A stretch of 64,000 nt of DNA from Piezodorus guildinii (GCA_023052935.1 CM041297.1:103760063-103824062); one strand, 5' to 3'. Numbered from the stretch's first letter, positions 34,406-45,692 are shown. A program made the numbers and translations. Notes: generated by a model from the sequence alone, not told the origin.

Positions 34406-34453
34406 TACATATACACACACATACATACACACATACACATACATATATATATA
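34373..34453. repeat. (AT)n/(AC)n compound microsatellite
   Basis: TATATA then CACACA and ACATAC runs, lying between the LINE 5' end and the satellite. Long spurious minus frames pass through it. Confidence 0.95.
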
Positions 34454-35770
34454 AATAAAATAAAAACAATTAAAAGAAATACTAAGAAGAAAATAATACT
34501 GGATATTTAACAAACATATCCCAGTTTCTATTAAATGTGAATAACCACTGATGAAGCATAATAATAGATAGAAATGAAATTTGGTCCAGATATACAGATA
34601 TATCTTCAAAATAAAGTAAATAAATACAATATCTTCTATCCAAAAAAAATAAAGTATTTTCCATTTTAAAATAAAATTTCTCAAACAATAAAAAATAATA
34701 TAATAAAGGAAAAAAATAAATAAATAAAAACCATTAAAAGAAACAGTGAGGAGAAAAAAAAAAATACTGGATATTTAACAAACATATCCCAGTTTCTATT
34801 AAATGAGAATAACCACTGATGAAGCATAATAATAGATAAAAATGAAATTTGATCCAGATATACAGATATATCTTCAAAATAAAGTAAATAAATAAAAGAT
34901 CTTCTATCCAAAAAAATAAAGTATATTCCACTTTAAAATAAAATTTCTCAAACAATAAAAAATAATATAATAAAGGAAAAAATAAATAAATAAAAACCAT
35001 TAAAAGAAACAGTGAGAAGAAAAAAAATACTGGATATTTAACAAACATATCCCAGTTTCTATAAAATGAGAATAACCACTGATGAAGCATAATAATAGAT
35101 AAAAATGAAATTTGGTCCAGATATACAGATATATCTTCAAAATAAAGTAAATAAATAAAAGATCTTCTATCCAAAAAAATAAAGTATTTTCCATTTTAAA
35201 ATAAAATTTCTCAAACAATAAAAAATAATATAATAAAGGAAAAAATAAATAAATAAAAACCATTAAAAGAAACAGTGAGAAGAAAAAAAATACTGGATAT
35301 TTAACAAACATATCTCAGTTTCTATTAAATGAGAATAACCACTGATGAAGCATAATAATAGATAGAAATGAAATTTGGTCCAGATATACAGATATATCTT
35401 CAAAATAAAGTAAATAAATAAAATATCTTCCATCCAAAAAAAAATAATAATAATATAGTATTTTCTAATTTAAAAGTAAAGTTTCTCAAAAAATAATAAT
35501 AAAAAAAGAAAACATAAAATAAAAACAATTAAAAGAAACAGTAAGAAGAGAAAAATATTGGATATTAACAAAAATATCATAGTTTCTTTTAAATGATAAT
35601 AACCACTGATAAAATATAATAATAGATGAAAATGAGAATTGGTCCAGATATACAGATATATCTTCAATATAAAGTAAATAAATAAAATATCTTCCATCGA
35701 AAAGAATAAAATATTTTCCATTTTTAAATAGAATTTCTTAAATAATGAAAAATAATATTAAAAAATAAAA
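34454..35770. repeat. Tandem satellite, five units of about 263-268 bp
   Basis: The anchor ACTGGATATTTAAC recurs at 34498, 34766, 35029, 35292 and (diverged) about 35557, giving periods of 268, 263, 263 and 265. Units 1-4 are very similar; unit 5 is diverged. Each contains AACCACTGATGAAGCATAAT and TTTGGTCCAGATATACAGA. Minus frames such as YFILKIYLYIWTKFHFYLLL are open in several units, but the unit length is not a multiple of three and composition is extremely A+T-rich, so I do not call a protein. Confidence 0.9.
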
Positions 35771-36455
35771 TGACATTCTTCTATTTAAAAAAAAATAGAT
35801 ACCTACATTGTTATTAATTATACTGATTAGAAAATGAACAAATACTAAGAATTCAAAATAAAAAAGTAAAATATTTACAATTATAAAAATATATACACAT
35901 ATATGCTTACACATACACACATATACGCAAGCACACATATGCATAGTAATAAAAAAATGATAATTTAGATGAGAAAATGTGAATTTAGAGTAAACGTTAT
36001 TTAAAAAAAAATAAAATAAGGTGTCGACATCCCATATCATTTAAATTCTTTATTATATGACAGCAGTAAATATATCCCAAATTTATTTAATCGTTTAAAA
36101 AATAAATAAATTATATGAATCATTCTAAAGGTTCCCAATTATATTTATTAATATTTTATCATGAATAATTTGTACTTATTATTTTAAATTTTTATTAAGT
36201 TTGTTATTTCATGACATAAATTATATTATATTAAATGACCTTTGTCATTTCAAAAGTTTTTTAAAAACATACATTACAATTAAGTTTTCTTTATATGGGA
36301 AAATCATTTTCCATTATCTGTGCTTCACTTTACGATAACAAACAAGTCTGTTATCATGAAAAAAGGTCCACTGAAATCATTAAACTAAACATACTTGTAT
36401 TGAGTGTACATTGTAAATATTATGTAAATAAATAAAGTTTCTTTCTTTCTTCGAT
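35771..36455. other. A+T-rich DNA with an AC/AT microsatellite
   Basis: CACATA-type repeats at 35889-35943. 36395-36452 ends GTAAATAAATAAAGTTTCTTTCTTTC, a possible retroelement tail. No gene. Confidence 0.5.
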
Positions 36456-36890
36456 AACAAACAAATGCACTTAACTATTTTTGATTTATGTTTTTTTTTT
36501 TCATTTGACCCGATGATTAAATATAATAATGAATAGACGTTATTAAATAAACATATTTTCTTGCTAATTGTACTTTTCGTTATGTTATGTATCGAGAATA
36601 CTGAAAGGAATAGAAATAATTTAGAATCGTTTGAAATAAAACAGTTTCCGAGCTACAAGCTAAAACGATTCTTAGAAGGGCTATACAAAAAATAGATCCC
36701 TCCACTCCTAAAGCAGGGGTACCTGAGGAGTATTAGCTCGGAGCGGAGAGGAAGCGAAAGGCCAGCCATGATTTAAAACTCCCGAAGTGATAAACTCTGA
36801 GTCGGTCAGACAGATATTTTTTAAACATAATTGACACCTCATTCAAATTGCATCGGTGTGGAGCTATTGCTCCTATAGCAGGAGCTATTC
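36456..36890 (+). repeat. R-gamma repeat copy
   Basis: CGATAACAAACAAATGCACTTA, TAAACATATTTTCTTGC, AGTGATAAACTCTGAGTCGG and CATTCAAATTGCATCGGTG occur in the same order at 62.62-63.17 kb. The minus strand of both copies gives related peptides (RCNLNEVSIMFKKYLSDRL here), which could be a remnant coding region of an unknown element. Confidence 0.55.
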
Positions 36891-36945
36891 CACTGGTTAA
36901 AAAAATTAAGTAAAAAGGCCATTTATAATAGGCCACATTTATTAG

Positions 36946-36995
36946 TTCGTCCGATTAGCCACAGCAGCATAAATGAACGATAAATAAATAAACTA
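36946..36995 (+). mobile_element. S1 SINE 3' fragment
   Basis: TCGTCCGATTAGCCACAGCA then a GCATAAATGAACGATAAATAAA tail, matching the last 45 nt of S1. Confidence 0.7.
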
Positions 36996-37077
36996 CATCT
37001 AAACAAAATTCAAATAAAAATAAATAAAGAAGTACAATACTAATTGGTATAGATTAGGATTATCACTTTTATTTACC

Positions 37078-38075
37078 TATGTATGAAATGTATAGGGAGG
37101 GAAAGGGTTCGGCTCAAGAAAATTTTCTAATTCGAGCTTTCAACGAAAATACATGTTTCATGATCCCCTGATTCCAAATGACCAAAGTCCCACTAAAAAA
37201 AGGTATGTTTGTGTGTGTGTTGTAAGTCAAGCTTAAAAAAGAAAAGTATAGAACTAAAAATTTGATAATTTAGGATGGTATATGCTTGAGATGGTACAGC
37301 GACAAAACCGGCTAACTTTGTATCATGCATTCACTTTTTTACCAAAAAAGACTCAAACGATTTTAATTAAACTCGCTGTACAGATGTAAAATTTGATGGG
37401 CTTTAATATCATGTAGGTTCCTTTCTGACTGAAAAAGTTAGACAAGGCTTTAATACCGTTATTTTAAATTTTCTTCCTCTAAAGTAACTTCACTTTTGTA
37501 GATTCAAAAAAATTTACCATTTCATCTTGTATGTTTTAATAGGTTTGGACATCTTAAATTGGGACAGGAGAGCAGAGTTGGTGCAGGAGAGAGACTACTG
37601 GACCAGACTCTATAAGCAGGACCCTCACAACGAACAGCGACAGAAGGGGAAATGATTATGATGATGATGTTTTAATAAAAAAATATGAATATATAAGCTG
37701 AAAGAATTCGATATTCAACTAAAGAAGAAAAAGCTAACATATTTTTTTAGGAATTTTTTTTTCATCATTAGAATAGAAATATACATGTAAAATATACCGT
37801 TGGAAACCTAAAGACTTCAGATAAAACGTTTTATTTTATAAGAAGCTGTATAAGGTAATAGAGAGTGATGAAAGAATAGATGAGTTATTGTAAATGATTG
37901 TTGATGATCATTTATATGGTTAGATTATTTAATCTGAAACTCATGTTTACATGGAAGCTCAATGTAATTTTTATACCTTTGCACAACTCTAACTGTATTT
38001 AAAAGTTCTCAAATAGTTCCTAATAGCGGAAGTAATGAAAATCGTGAATTGTATGCACCAGATTTTTTGTTCGGT
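37078..38075 (-). repeat. R-alpha repeat, full length
   Basis: Both recognised ends are present in one copy. The 3' end is at the left (TTTACCTATG, GGGAGGGAAAG, ATACATGTTTCATGATCC, TGATTCCAAATGACC) and the 5' end at the right (GTATGCACCAGATTTTTTG, inverse of AAAATCTGGTGC). Length is about 1.0 kb including the small LINE insertion. Interior blocks TCAAACGATTTTAATTAAAC and TTGATGGGCTTTAATATCAT match the other copies. Non-coding. Confidence 0.65.
37542..37666 (+). mobile_element. 125-bp LINE tail nested in R-alpha
   Basis: Flanked by an exact 11-bp duplication ATGTTTTAATA (37531-37541 and 37667-37677). It encodes LNWDRRAELVQERDYWTRLY then KQDPHNEQRQKGK and a stop, followed by an ATG-repeat tail. 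A very short 5'-truncated RTE-type insertion. Confidence 0.8.
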
Positions 38076-39578
38076 TTTTAATCAAATACAAGAAAGCTAT
38101 ATATTTTCGAAAAGCGCTATCACTTTAACTAATTATTTTCCATTGCCTAAATTTTGCAAATAAGCTGTTAGTTATCAACTATATTTCGTAGAAACTCCTA
38201 ATTGAGATTCTGGTAAATTAAAATAAATATTAAAATATAAGGAGAGAATCTTGTTTCAGCTGTACGATGCATATTACTCATAATACGAATGGATATTAAA
38301 ATTGATTGCTATAGCTATATATGTATGGAAGAACTTTTTGAAATAGTAACAGAAAAAAAATAGCTCTTATTTCGCTATTGAGAATAGAACACTTAATTAG
38401 GTGCTATACTCGAAGAGGCATCGGACTCGAAGGCGGTTCACACTCAAGCGCAGCCGACTGAAGTGCCTCAAGCGATATCCAAGAGGAAACACAAGGCAGA
38501 GATATTGCCTACTTCAGCTCTCTACACATTTTTTTCGCCCTTTTTTGTATAAGTGAGTGAAATAATAAAAGATGAAATACTCAAAGAGGTTTTATCTTGT
38601 TGAAACAGGAATGCTATGTAGCATATATCAATACAACATATTGTAAGCAATTAAAATCACATTACGGTGTCTATCAGAACCTTGAAACGCAAATCCTTAT
38701 TTATAAGACGATTTCAAACTTTAAAAGTATTTTCTTTCTATTGATGTATATACTTACATTCACCAAAAAGATTTTCTGAATTTGATAATTTTTTTAATTT
38801 ATTAAATACTGATTTGGTCAATACATCTTTGGTATATTTTCATGTAAATTTAGATACATTTCTACAGGAAACATATTAATAACAAATAAAAAAATATAGG
38901 AAATGGTGTAAATAAGAAAGATAAAATATTTTTCTACCAGATAGAATTGCTTCGCAGCCGTTTTAAGTCATCTTAGGCCGCTTAAAATATGTCTTGGGAA
39001 AATCTTTCTAATTCTTATAATTTTGACATATTAAATCCAAAAAAAAAAATTTCAATAAGAAAAGGATAGGCTTTATATTATTTTCCTAGAAATGATATCT
39101 AATATGAAAATAAAAAAAGAAAGTGGTAAAAAAACAAGATATATCGCGGTTTCGACACGGAAATATCTATAAATCTGTCCTCATCTCTATCAGATAATTT
39201 TCTTTACATGTCAGAGTAACAATCCCAATTATTTTGTATTTTTCTTTCGCTCCGTTAACATGGATGTAGGGTGATGAAAAGAAAAAAAAAAACCGAATAG
39301 CTGTTTGTAGCCTTACACAAAGTCAAAAAATTTAGGTTAGAGATTTTGAACACATTGAAACCTTTGGTATCTGCCGTATGTTCGTTGATCACACTATAAA
39401 TATACACAATGAGACCTAACCTTATGTGACAGACTTCGACCCTGTCGTCCCCGCACTGTGAGAACGGAAAATCCAGCGAGAGCAATGGCTGCTGGGAAAT
39501 TTAGAAACAATCCATTTTGAAAACAATAAATTATTCTCGGAAATGTGAATGTCTCCAGGTCTCTGTCTCGCATAATAT
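38076..39578. other. A+T-rich DNA, no gene seen
   Basis: A GC-richer patch at 38395-38540 is unrecognised. 39133-39205 carries a hammerhead-like motif. Confidence 0.45.
39133..39205 (-). ncRNA. Degenerate hammerhead-like motif
   Basis: The minus strand reads CTGATAGAGATGAGGACAG, loop, TGTCGAAACCGCG: a stem GGACA/TGTC directly followed by GAAAC, as in FB arms. No partner arm was found. Confidence 0.25.
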
Positions 39579-39592
39579 ATAAAGTGGACCTT

Positions 39593-39880
39593 GGGGTTAC
39601 TTTAGCAGGGTGGTTAGCATAACAGCTTCCTATGCCAAAGGTCCCGGATTCAAACCCGCAGGTAGCCCTAGGATTTTTTAATGGGAGTAAAAAATCATTA
39701 GTTATGCCGTCCTTCGGAGGGGACGTTAAAAGGTGGTCCCGAGCCTGTGCGATGTCAGGTACTGTTAAAGATCCCTATCCTAATAAATAAAACCTGGATA
39801 GGCAAAATTTAGGACTCCCACTGTAGCATCGTCCGATTAGCCACAGTAGCATAAAGGGACGTTAAATAAATAAACAAACA
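39593..39880 (+). mobile_element. S1 SINE copy with TSD
   Basis: A box GGTGGTTAGCATAACAGC, B-box-like GGATTCAAACCC, full body and AAATAAATAAACAAACA tail. Bounded by ATAAAGTGGACCTT (39579-39592) and ATAAAGTGACCTT (39881-39893), a duplication with one indel. Confidence 0.88.
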
Positions 39881-39893
39881 ATAAAGTGACCTT

Positions 39894-41344
39894 AGTATGG
39901 GTGCATTTCGAAGAATGACAGGACAAAGGCTAACCACTTCCCTATAAAAACAACGAGTGGAAAGGTGCAAGAGAACACCTTGGTTCTCTACGAAAGATTT
40001 TGTTTAGCAATGATAAATTTTTTAAAATCCAATAAAAATGTAATAATCGAAATGTTCGTGTACGCGCACAGCTCTAAAGTAGTCCAGGAACCCATTAGAA
40101 GTGTGGATATCATCAACCTTTTTCAGTAATGGTTTAGTGAGGAGTTTTCTTTGATAGCACCGCAAAGCTTCATTTTTGTAAAAAAAAAAAAAAAAACGCT
40201 TGAAACTATCAGCACGATGTTTTGGATCATTTCATCAAGCCTCCAAATGATACTCTGTGTGCTGGAAATCATTGGGTTTTCTAGCAGGATTCCGTTCCAG
40301 CTTCAAGGTCAACTCGTCTAGGTCAACTCAGCACTAGCCGCAAATAACTTTCCAGAGTTCATCTCTGCATAGAATTGGCCCTAAAAAACCCTTATCTACA
40401 GATTACACCAGATTACCGCCTTTAGTCCGAACTGGAGAATATAGCATGCCACAGATCACACCCTAACTTAGAAAGCCTAAAACAATCTCTGGTTTGAGCA
40501 GTTGAGCAATTTCCTCGAGAAGGAACGGTGAGTGCTGCTATTGATGTCTGGCCCTGAGATTGAATACCTGTGTCAAGGCGAAAGGAGGGCATCTTGACTC
40601 ATTTCTTTTTATTTTAGTCTCTATAGATATATATTTCTTTTTCTAATAAATTTTTTGAAAAAGTTAATTTTTTTCATAAGATGGGTATATATTTCCTTGT
40701 AACAATATTTATGGCAGGACTAGGTTATTCAGTTTGAAACCTCGTGAAAAATAAATAAACGGAATAATTTGTAATAAAAGAAAATTAGTAAGGCAGTATA
40801 AATTCAAAGATCATCTGACCGTTCTTTAGTTTTGCCTTGAAGATTGGAGGTTTCAGTGATGCTTTCTTTAACCCTTTGGGTCAAAAAACCTGGGGACCAC
40901 ACAATTGACAAAACAGTCCTAAAAAGCTTTCTTCTATTCCCTTTTGCCTTCTACACCCCACTACTTACTTACTTATTACTGAAGGTACAATTGCAAGGGA
41001 CGAAGAAAACTCTACGCGACGCAATCTGCTAGGACGGCCCTATGGGTTGTTTTTGCCCTTGGGTATTGAAGCGCCGGCCATTCCTAATTAGAGGCAGGTG
41101 ATAATTAAACCGCATGCGCTAACAAATTACGGGCCCTTTTTATCGTGGGCTTTTAGTGCGGAACGGGACCGCGTCTTTTGATTAGAAGCTCTTGTGATTA
41201 ACTGCCGGGTCATGGGCTGCCTACGGTAGGAGATCATAATGGGGCCGCTGCAAGGACTCTCCGCTTAATTTCTTTAGTGTTCATTTGCTAAGAATTTTGT
41301 GTCTTATGGTTAAATTAATATTTTTTATTATACCGAAAAAACGC
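39894..41344. other. Unrecognised; two GC-richer islands
   Basis: 40240-40610 and 40800-41290 are clearly less A+T-rich than their surroundings but have stops in all frames. The second includes GATAATTAAACCGCATGCGC and CGGGTCATGGGCTGCC and shows no transposon hallmark. Either could be host non-coding or exon sequence. Confidence 0.35.
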
Positions 41345-41470
41345 TTTAAATTATTACACAATGGTTCATTATTTCAAAATAAATATATTAGAGAATTTGT
41401 GAGATATATATTTGGCCGCTCTGCAAAAGAAGTCTTTGATACTTTTTTTTTTTTTTATTATTTAATTTTT

Positions 41471-42192
41471 TACTGTTAGACAAAAGATTGACTTGGAACC
41501 CACATACAAGACTTAAAAGACAAGAACTCAACCGAAGATTCGGACAGTCATACCGTCTACTCAACAGAAAATCTGAACTTACAGTTGACAACAAATTATT
41601 AATCTACAAGACAATACTGAAGCCCATCTGGACCTACGGACTTGAACTGTGGGGGACAGCTAAACGTACTAACATCAAACGCATTCAATCCTTTCAATCC
41701 AAAGTCCTCCGTGCAATAGTAAATGCTCCTTGTTATGTCTCCAACTATACCTTGCACCACAACCTTAATGTTCCATTTATTTCAGACCTAATTCCATCCA
41801 AATTTTCCAAATTCCACCAGAACCTCATTCATCATCCTAATCCTCTAGCTCAATCCCTATCCAGCTCCACTCATCCATACAACCCACCTAGAAGGTTGAA
41901 ACGGCAGTGGCCCCGTGACCTTTTGTAAATATATTGGAGTTCTAGCACTGGATAGATTCTCTACTCAATGTGATGTATGTATGAGTGTGTGTATGTGTAT
42001 ATAGGTATAAGTGAATTCTTGATTTTATTGTATTGATTCATTATTATGTATATATTTTATTGTAATTTTATGTTGTGTAAATATTGTATGAATGTAGTAT
42101 GTATGATATCTTTCAGCACTACTATTGATGTCCAAATTGGGACAGATTGTAATTTTTCTCAATAAAAATTGTTGTTGAAAAAAAAAAAAAAA
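41471..42192 (+). mobile_element. Jockey-like LINE J-b, 5'-truncated, nested in FB-D
   Basis: Exact 14-bp duplication ATTATTTAATTTTT (41457-41470 and 42193-42206) and a poly(A) tail after CAATAAAAATTGTTGTTG. A typical target-primed insertion. Confidence 0.92.
41476..41928 (+). pseudogene. Jockey-like reverse transcriptase, last 150 codons
   Basis: Open to the natural stop: DKRLTWNPHTRLKRQELNRR, LLIYKTILKPIWTYGLELWG, RIQSFQSKVLRAIVNAPCYV, DLIPSKFSKFHQNLIHHPNP, ending PPRRLKRQWPRDLL. The catalytic part is absent through truncation. No internal stop, so the insertion is fairly recent. Confidence 0.9.
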
Positions 42193-42899
42193 ATTATTTA
42201 ATTTTTAGACATCCCAACGTTTCAGCCTCTAGGGCCATTTTCAAGCATCTGTAAACAGTAAAAAAATTTATGGCATTTATACATTTTTATCCTTTTAAAA
42301 ACAAGTGCTATTGAAATTTGATACTACTAATAATGATATTATATGCTAATAGGTATATAAATAACATGGATATGCATGGTGGGTAACGGATTTATTAAAA
42401 TGTATAAATGCCATAAAAACTTTAATTATTTATAGATGCTTAAAAATGGCCCTAGAGGCTGAAACTTAAATAAATAAATAAAAAATGTATCAAAGACTTC
42501 TTTTGTAGAGCGGCCAAATACATATCAAATATTGACCCAAAAGAAAACTTAGAACAGTGATGAGAAAAATATATTAGAGTATAACTTTTTATACAGCTGT
42601 TTATAAGCATTTAAGTAATATTAAAAGCAATACAGAATCCAAAAGAATATGGAATAACACGGCTGCTAATTTAAAAACGCTATATCTCCGCTAGTTCTGA
42701 ATAAATTTTAAATATCTTTTTTTTTCATTTTGCAGGAATATATAAATCACATTTTTTTTTTTTTTAAATCGTGCTTTAGTGATTCTTAAACTAAATATTT
42801 TTCTCTATCTTCAAGTATCAACGTCAAGGTGTTATAATCATCGTTGCATGAGTATTTTCGTATTCCCTAGTATTTTCGTGGCGAATTAAAAACAAATCG

Positions 42900-43170
42900 G
42901 AGACACCTCGGAGGATTATCAGGAATTGTAGAGAAAGAAAGGATTGAAAGTAGTAGGTTAGAGTGGGAATAGGGTTTGTCATGAAAGGAGTGGTACCTGG
43001 TTCGCGACAAGTCAGCGACATAGGGAACGTTAAGGTCTTCATGGATAAGTTTATTTGTGACAAAATAACAAGCATTGAGGATTTTTCGAAGGCTTTTTTA
43101 TTGTAAAGATTGAAGAAGTGAAAAATTAGGTGATTTAGGAGAGCCCCAAATATCTACTCCGGATAAAGCA
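42900..43170 (-). pseudogene. Jockey-like LINE C-terminal fragment (J-a)
   Basis: Minus-strand text includes IWGSPKSPNFSLLQSLQ, ACYFVTNKLIHEDLNVPYVA, DLSRTRYHSFHDKPYSHSN, and stops within DNPPR, where R-beta text begins. No 3' UTR. Confidence 0.75.
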
Positions 43171-43489
43171 ATATAATTTTTAAAAAACGGTTTATGTACT
43201 TGTTGGACAAAAACGTAAGAAAAACCTATATAAAGAGAAAATCAGCGAAAATTGTTCTAGTGGTTAACGCTTTATTAAATAAATAAATAATTGATCTTGA
43301 TTAACTTAAAAACACGCTTTGTTCATTTCTGAGTGCACAGTTTAAGGTAGATTTATAATAATTGCCACAGATTAGCATGCTCTTTTGTTGACATGTGTAG
43401 TGGTTAAAGTTCAAAAAAGGTATTTTATTGTGGGTAGTCCCAAGTCTTATAGTCTTAGAATTAATTTATTTTATTATAATTTTTAATCA

Positions 43490-43915
43490 TTTTATTGGTA
43501 TTTACAACTGTATAAACAAAAATACATCAAGTAAATGTGATGTGTTAATATAATACAATGACTTCATATACATGTAGAGAAGCTTCCTAATGGAAGCACT
43601 CTAAAAATATTCTAACTAGAAAGTCCCGGGGCCATTTCCTTTTCAGGCGCCTCGGAGGATTATCCGGAATTGAAGAGGAAGAAAGGATTGAAACTAGTGA
43701 GTTAGAGTGCGAATGGAGTTTGTCATGAAAGGATTGATACCTGGTCCGGGCCAAATCAGTAACGAAGGGAACATTACGGTCTTTACGGATAAGTTTATTC
43801 GTGACTAAGTAAGGACCGTTGAGGATTTTACGAAGGATATTGGATTGTAAGGATTGGATGCGGGAAGAATTTGATGGTTTAGTAGAGCCCCAAAAGCTCT
43901 ACTCCGTATTATTAT
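43490..43915 (-). pseudogene. Jockey-like LINE C-terminus and 3' UTR (J-a)
   Basis: The minus strand is open over FWGSTKPSNSSRIQSLQSNI, LRKILNGPYLVTNKLIRKDR, FVTDLARTRYQSFHDKLHSH, and ends NPPRRLKRKWPRDFLV. The 3' UTR follows to about 43490. One of the better preserved J-a tails. Confidence 0.85.
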
Positions 43916-44564
43916 AATTATTTTTATAAAATAGGTCGACATAATAAAATACTCATGAGTGGTTCATAAGAGATATACTCAATCAAAATTACAGAATGGA
44001 TTTGGACCTCATCTCGTTTGAGTAACAAAATGAAAAATAGGATTTTTAGGATATCAAATTTATATAACCTAATAATGAATAAATATAGTAATTTTCATTC
44101 ATTAAATGTCTTCCGTGAAGAACTAATTTTAAGTAAAGGTCCCAGAGATAAATAAAAAATATTCTTAATAAGGAAAGTAATATGAAAACATATAGGAAAG
44201 AACCAATAAAGTAACTTTTCTTTTAACGAAGAAAAATGAAAAGATGCATTTTCCCATTTGTGGAAGACAGAAAAGAACTTGTTTATAGATATGTAAATAA
44301 CTCTAGCTTACAATGGCGTTTTTCCTTATCCTTAATTCTTGAAGAAATGCATCTTTTCATTTTGATGCATCAGGAAAAAGGTGATACATTTTTCCCTTAC
44401 TCTTATATGTAAAGTTATTTGTTGGCTTCTTGAAAAGTAATTATATTTATATTGAGTAATGAAACCGGTTTACAGAAATTTAAAAGGCTGAGAGAAAACA
44501 AGCATGAATGATAAAAACTGAGCAAGATAATGAGATTATGACAAAAAACACTGCAAATTATTAT
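43916..44564. other. A+T-rich DNA, no gene seen
   Basis: No recognised motif. An inverted pair AAAATGAAAAGATGCAT / ATGCATCTTTTCATTTT lies at about 44230-44250 and 44347-44363. Confidence 0.45.
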
Positions 44565-45450
44565 AAAATGGTTTATTATTTCCATATAACTATATTGGGG
44601 TATAAATGTTTATAGCTGCTAATGTTTTCGATATTCATTTGCAGTAATAACCGAATTTCGGTAGAATTACATCTACTATAATTTTTGACTTGAATATACA
44701 GATCATTTTTTTCTTTTTTTTTTTCATTTTTAACGCGCTTTTCTAAATCTAAACCTCTATACATATTTTCGTCTATCTTAAAAAATAACTGAATTATAGG
44801 CGTATTTATGAGTAAAATTTAAATTTTATTATATTCTTTTTTCTTTCTTTTTTTAATTATTCCTAGTTTTTTTTGGTTAAAATACACTAACATTTTTTTC
44901 TCTATATTCAAAAATATCGGAGTCACAAGCATATATAAATATAATGTATTTATATTTCTATAAATATTAGATTAGCAGCGTATGTATAAGACAGAATTTA
45001 TTTGCTTTTATTTTTTATTTGTCACAGTGTCGTGATTCTAAAAATCAATACATGTTTTTCTCTATCCTTAAAAATAATAAGTTTTAGTTTAAATTTTTTT
45101 CACTTCTTATAATTATTCAATGTTTTTTTTTTTTTTTGGTTAAATTTAAATAAATAATTTTTCTCTATCTTCAAAAGTAACTGAATTATTGAATTAGATT
45201 ACTTTTAATCGACCTGTATTTTAAAAATAACCAGGTTTATATCAAAGTGTAGTTGTTAAGATTATCGTTGCATACCTTAGTATTTTTGTGGCGAATTAAA
45301 AAAAAAAAATTCGGTCCAGTAGTTTCGGAGAAATGCCGTGGACGGTGGAAAAATATTTTATTTTTTTTTTTTGGGTGGGGAGCAATCACAAGGATTCATA
45401 ATTGAAAAAAATAAACAAAAATAATTTTGAAAAAAAGTGGAGTTCTTTAA
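44565..45450 (+). repeat. R-beta repeat, long copy
   Basis: GGTTTATTATTTCCATATAA, a T-rich interior with repeated TTTTTCTCTAT(C/A)TTCAAAA modules, then GTATTTTTGTGGCGAATTAA. The modules recur about every 110-170 bp inside the copy, so the family has internal repeats. Confidence 0.6.
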
Positions 45451-45660
45451 GTCTACTAGAAGGTGATAGAAGATGGGCAATATGGGACTAGGAGATGACA
45501 ACTTGGCTCATTACCGACTTGAGTGCTAAGTAAGAAGTGTGGAACCCTCTAAGTCTGTTTCTCCCACCAAAGGCTTGGCGCCCTACCAAAGACCAGATGT
45601 CTGGAAACATTAATTTTGTTCGGTGCAGTAGTGGACGAATGGGGTTAATTTATTTGATCT

Positions 45661-45692
<32 letters not shown>

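Larger units (their letters stand above)
41394..42566. mobile_element. Fold-back element FB-D, split by a Jockey insertion
   Basis: Exact 13-bp duplication AAATATATTAGAG at 41381-41393 and 42567-42579. Arms of about 130 bp (41394-41470 plus 42207-42290, against 42395-42534) share GGCCGCTCTGCAAAAGAAGT, then AACGTTTCAGCCTCTAGGGC, inverted. About 32 nt (42535-42566) lie outside the right arm, as in FB-A and FB-B. Without the Jockey insert the element is about 437 bp. Boundaries are confirmed by the continuous R-beta sequence around it. Confidence 0.85.
41345..42900 (+). repeat. R-beta repeat, interrupted by FB-D
   Basis: TTATTACACAATGGTTCATT at the left joins, after removal of FB-D and one duplication copy, to TATAACTTTTTATACAGCTG and on to CTATATCTCCGCTAGTTCTG and the GTATTTTCGTGGCGAATTAA block, the R-beta order seen at 44.6 and 58.9 kb. 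It meets a minus-strand J-a fragment at about 42900. Confidence 0.7.

Noticed and set aside
34227..34469. 80-codon minus frame upstream of ORF2 as a complete protein
   Set aside because: Its first half is CA/TA microsatellite; only the last 25-30 codons are plausible as an ORF1 tail.
34358..35721. Overlapping minus-strand frames in the satellite as a repeat protein
   Set aside because: Unit length is not a multiple of three, so frames shift between units; residue content is that of random A+T-rich DNA.
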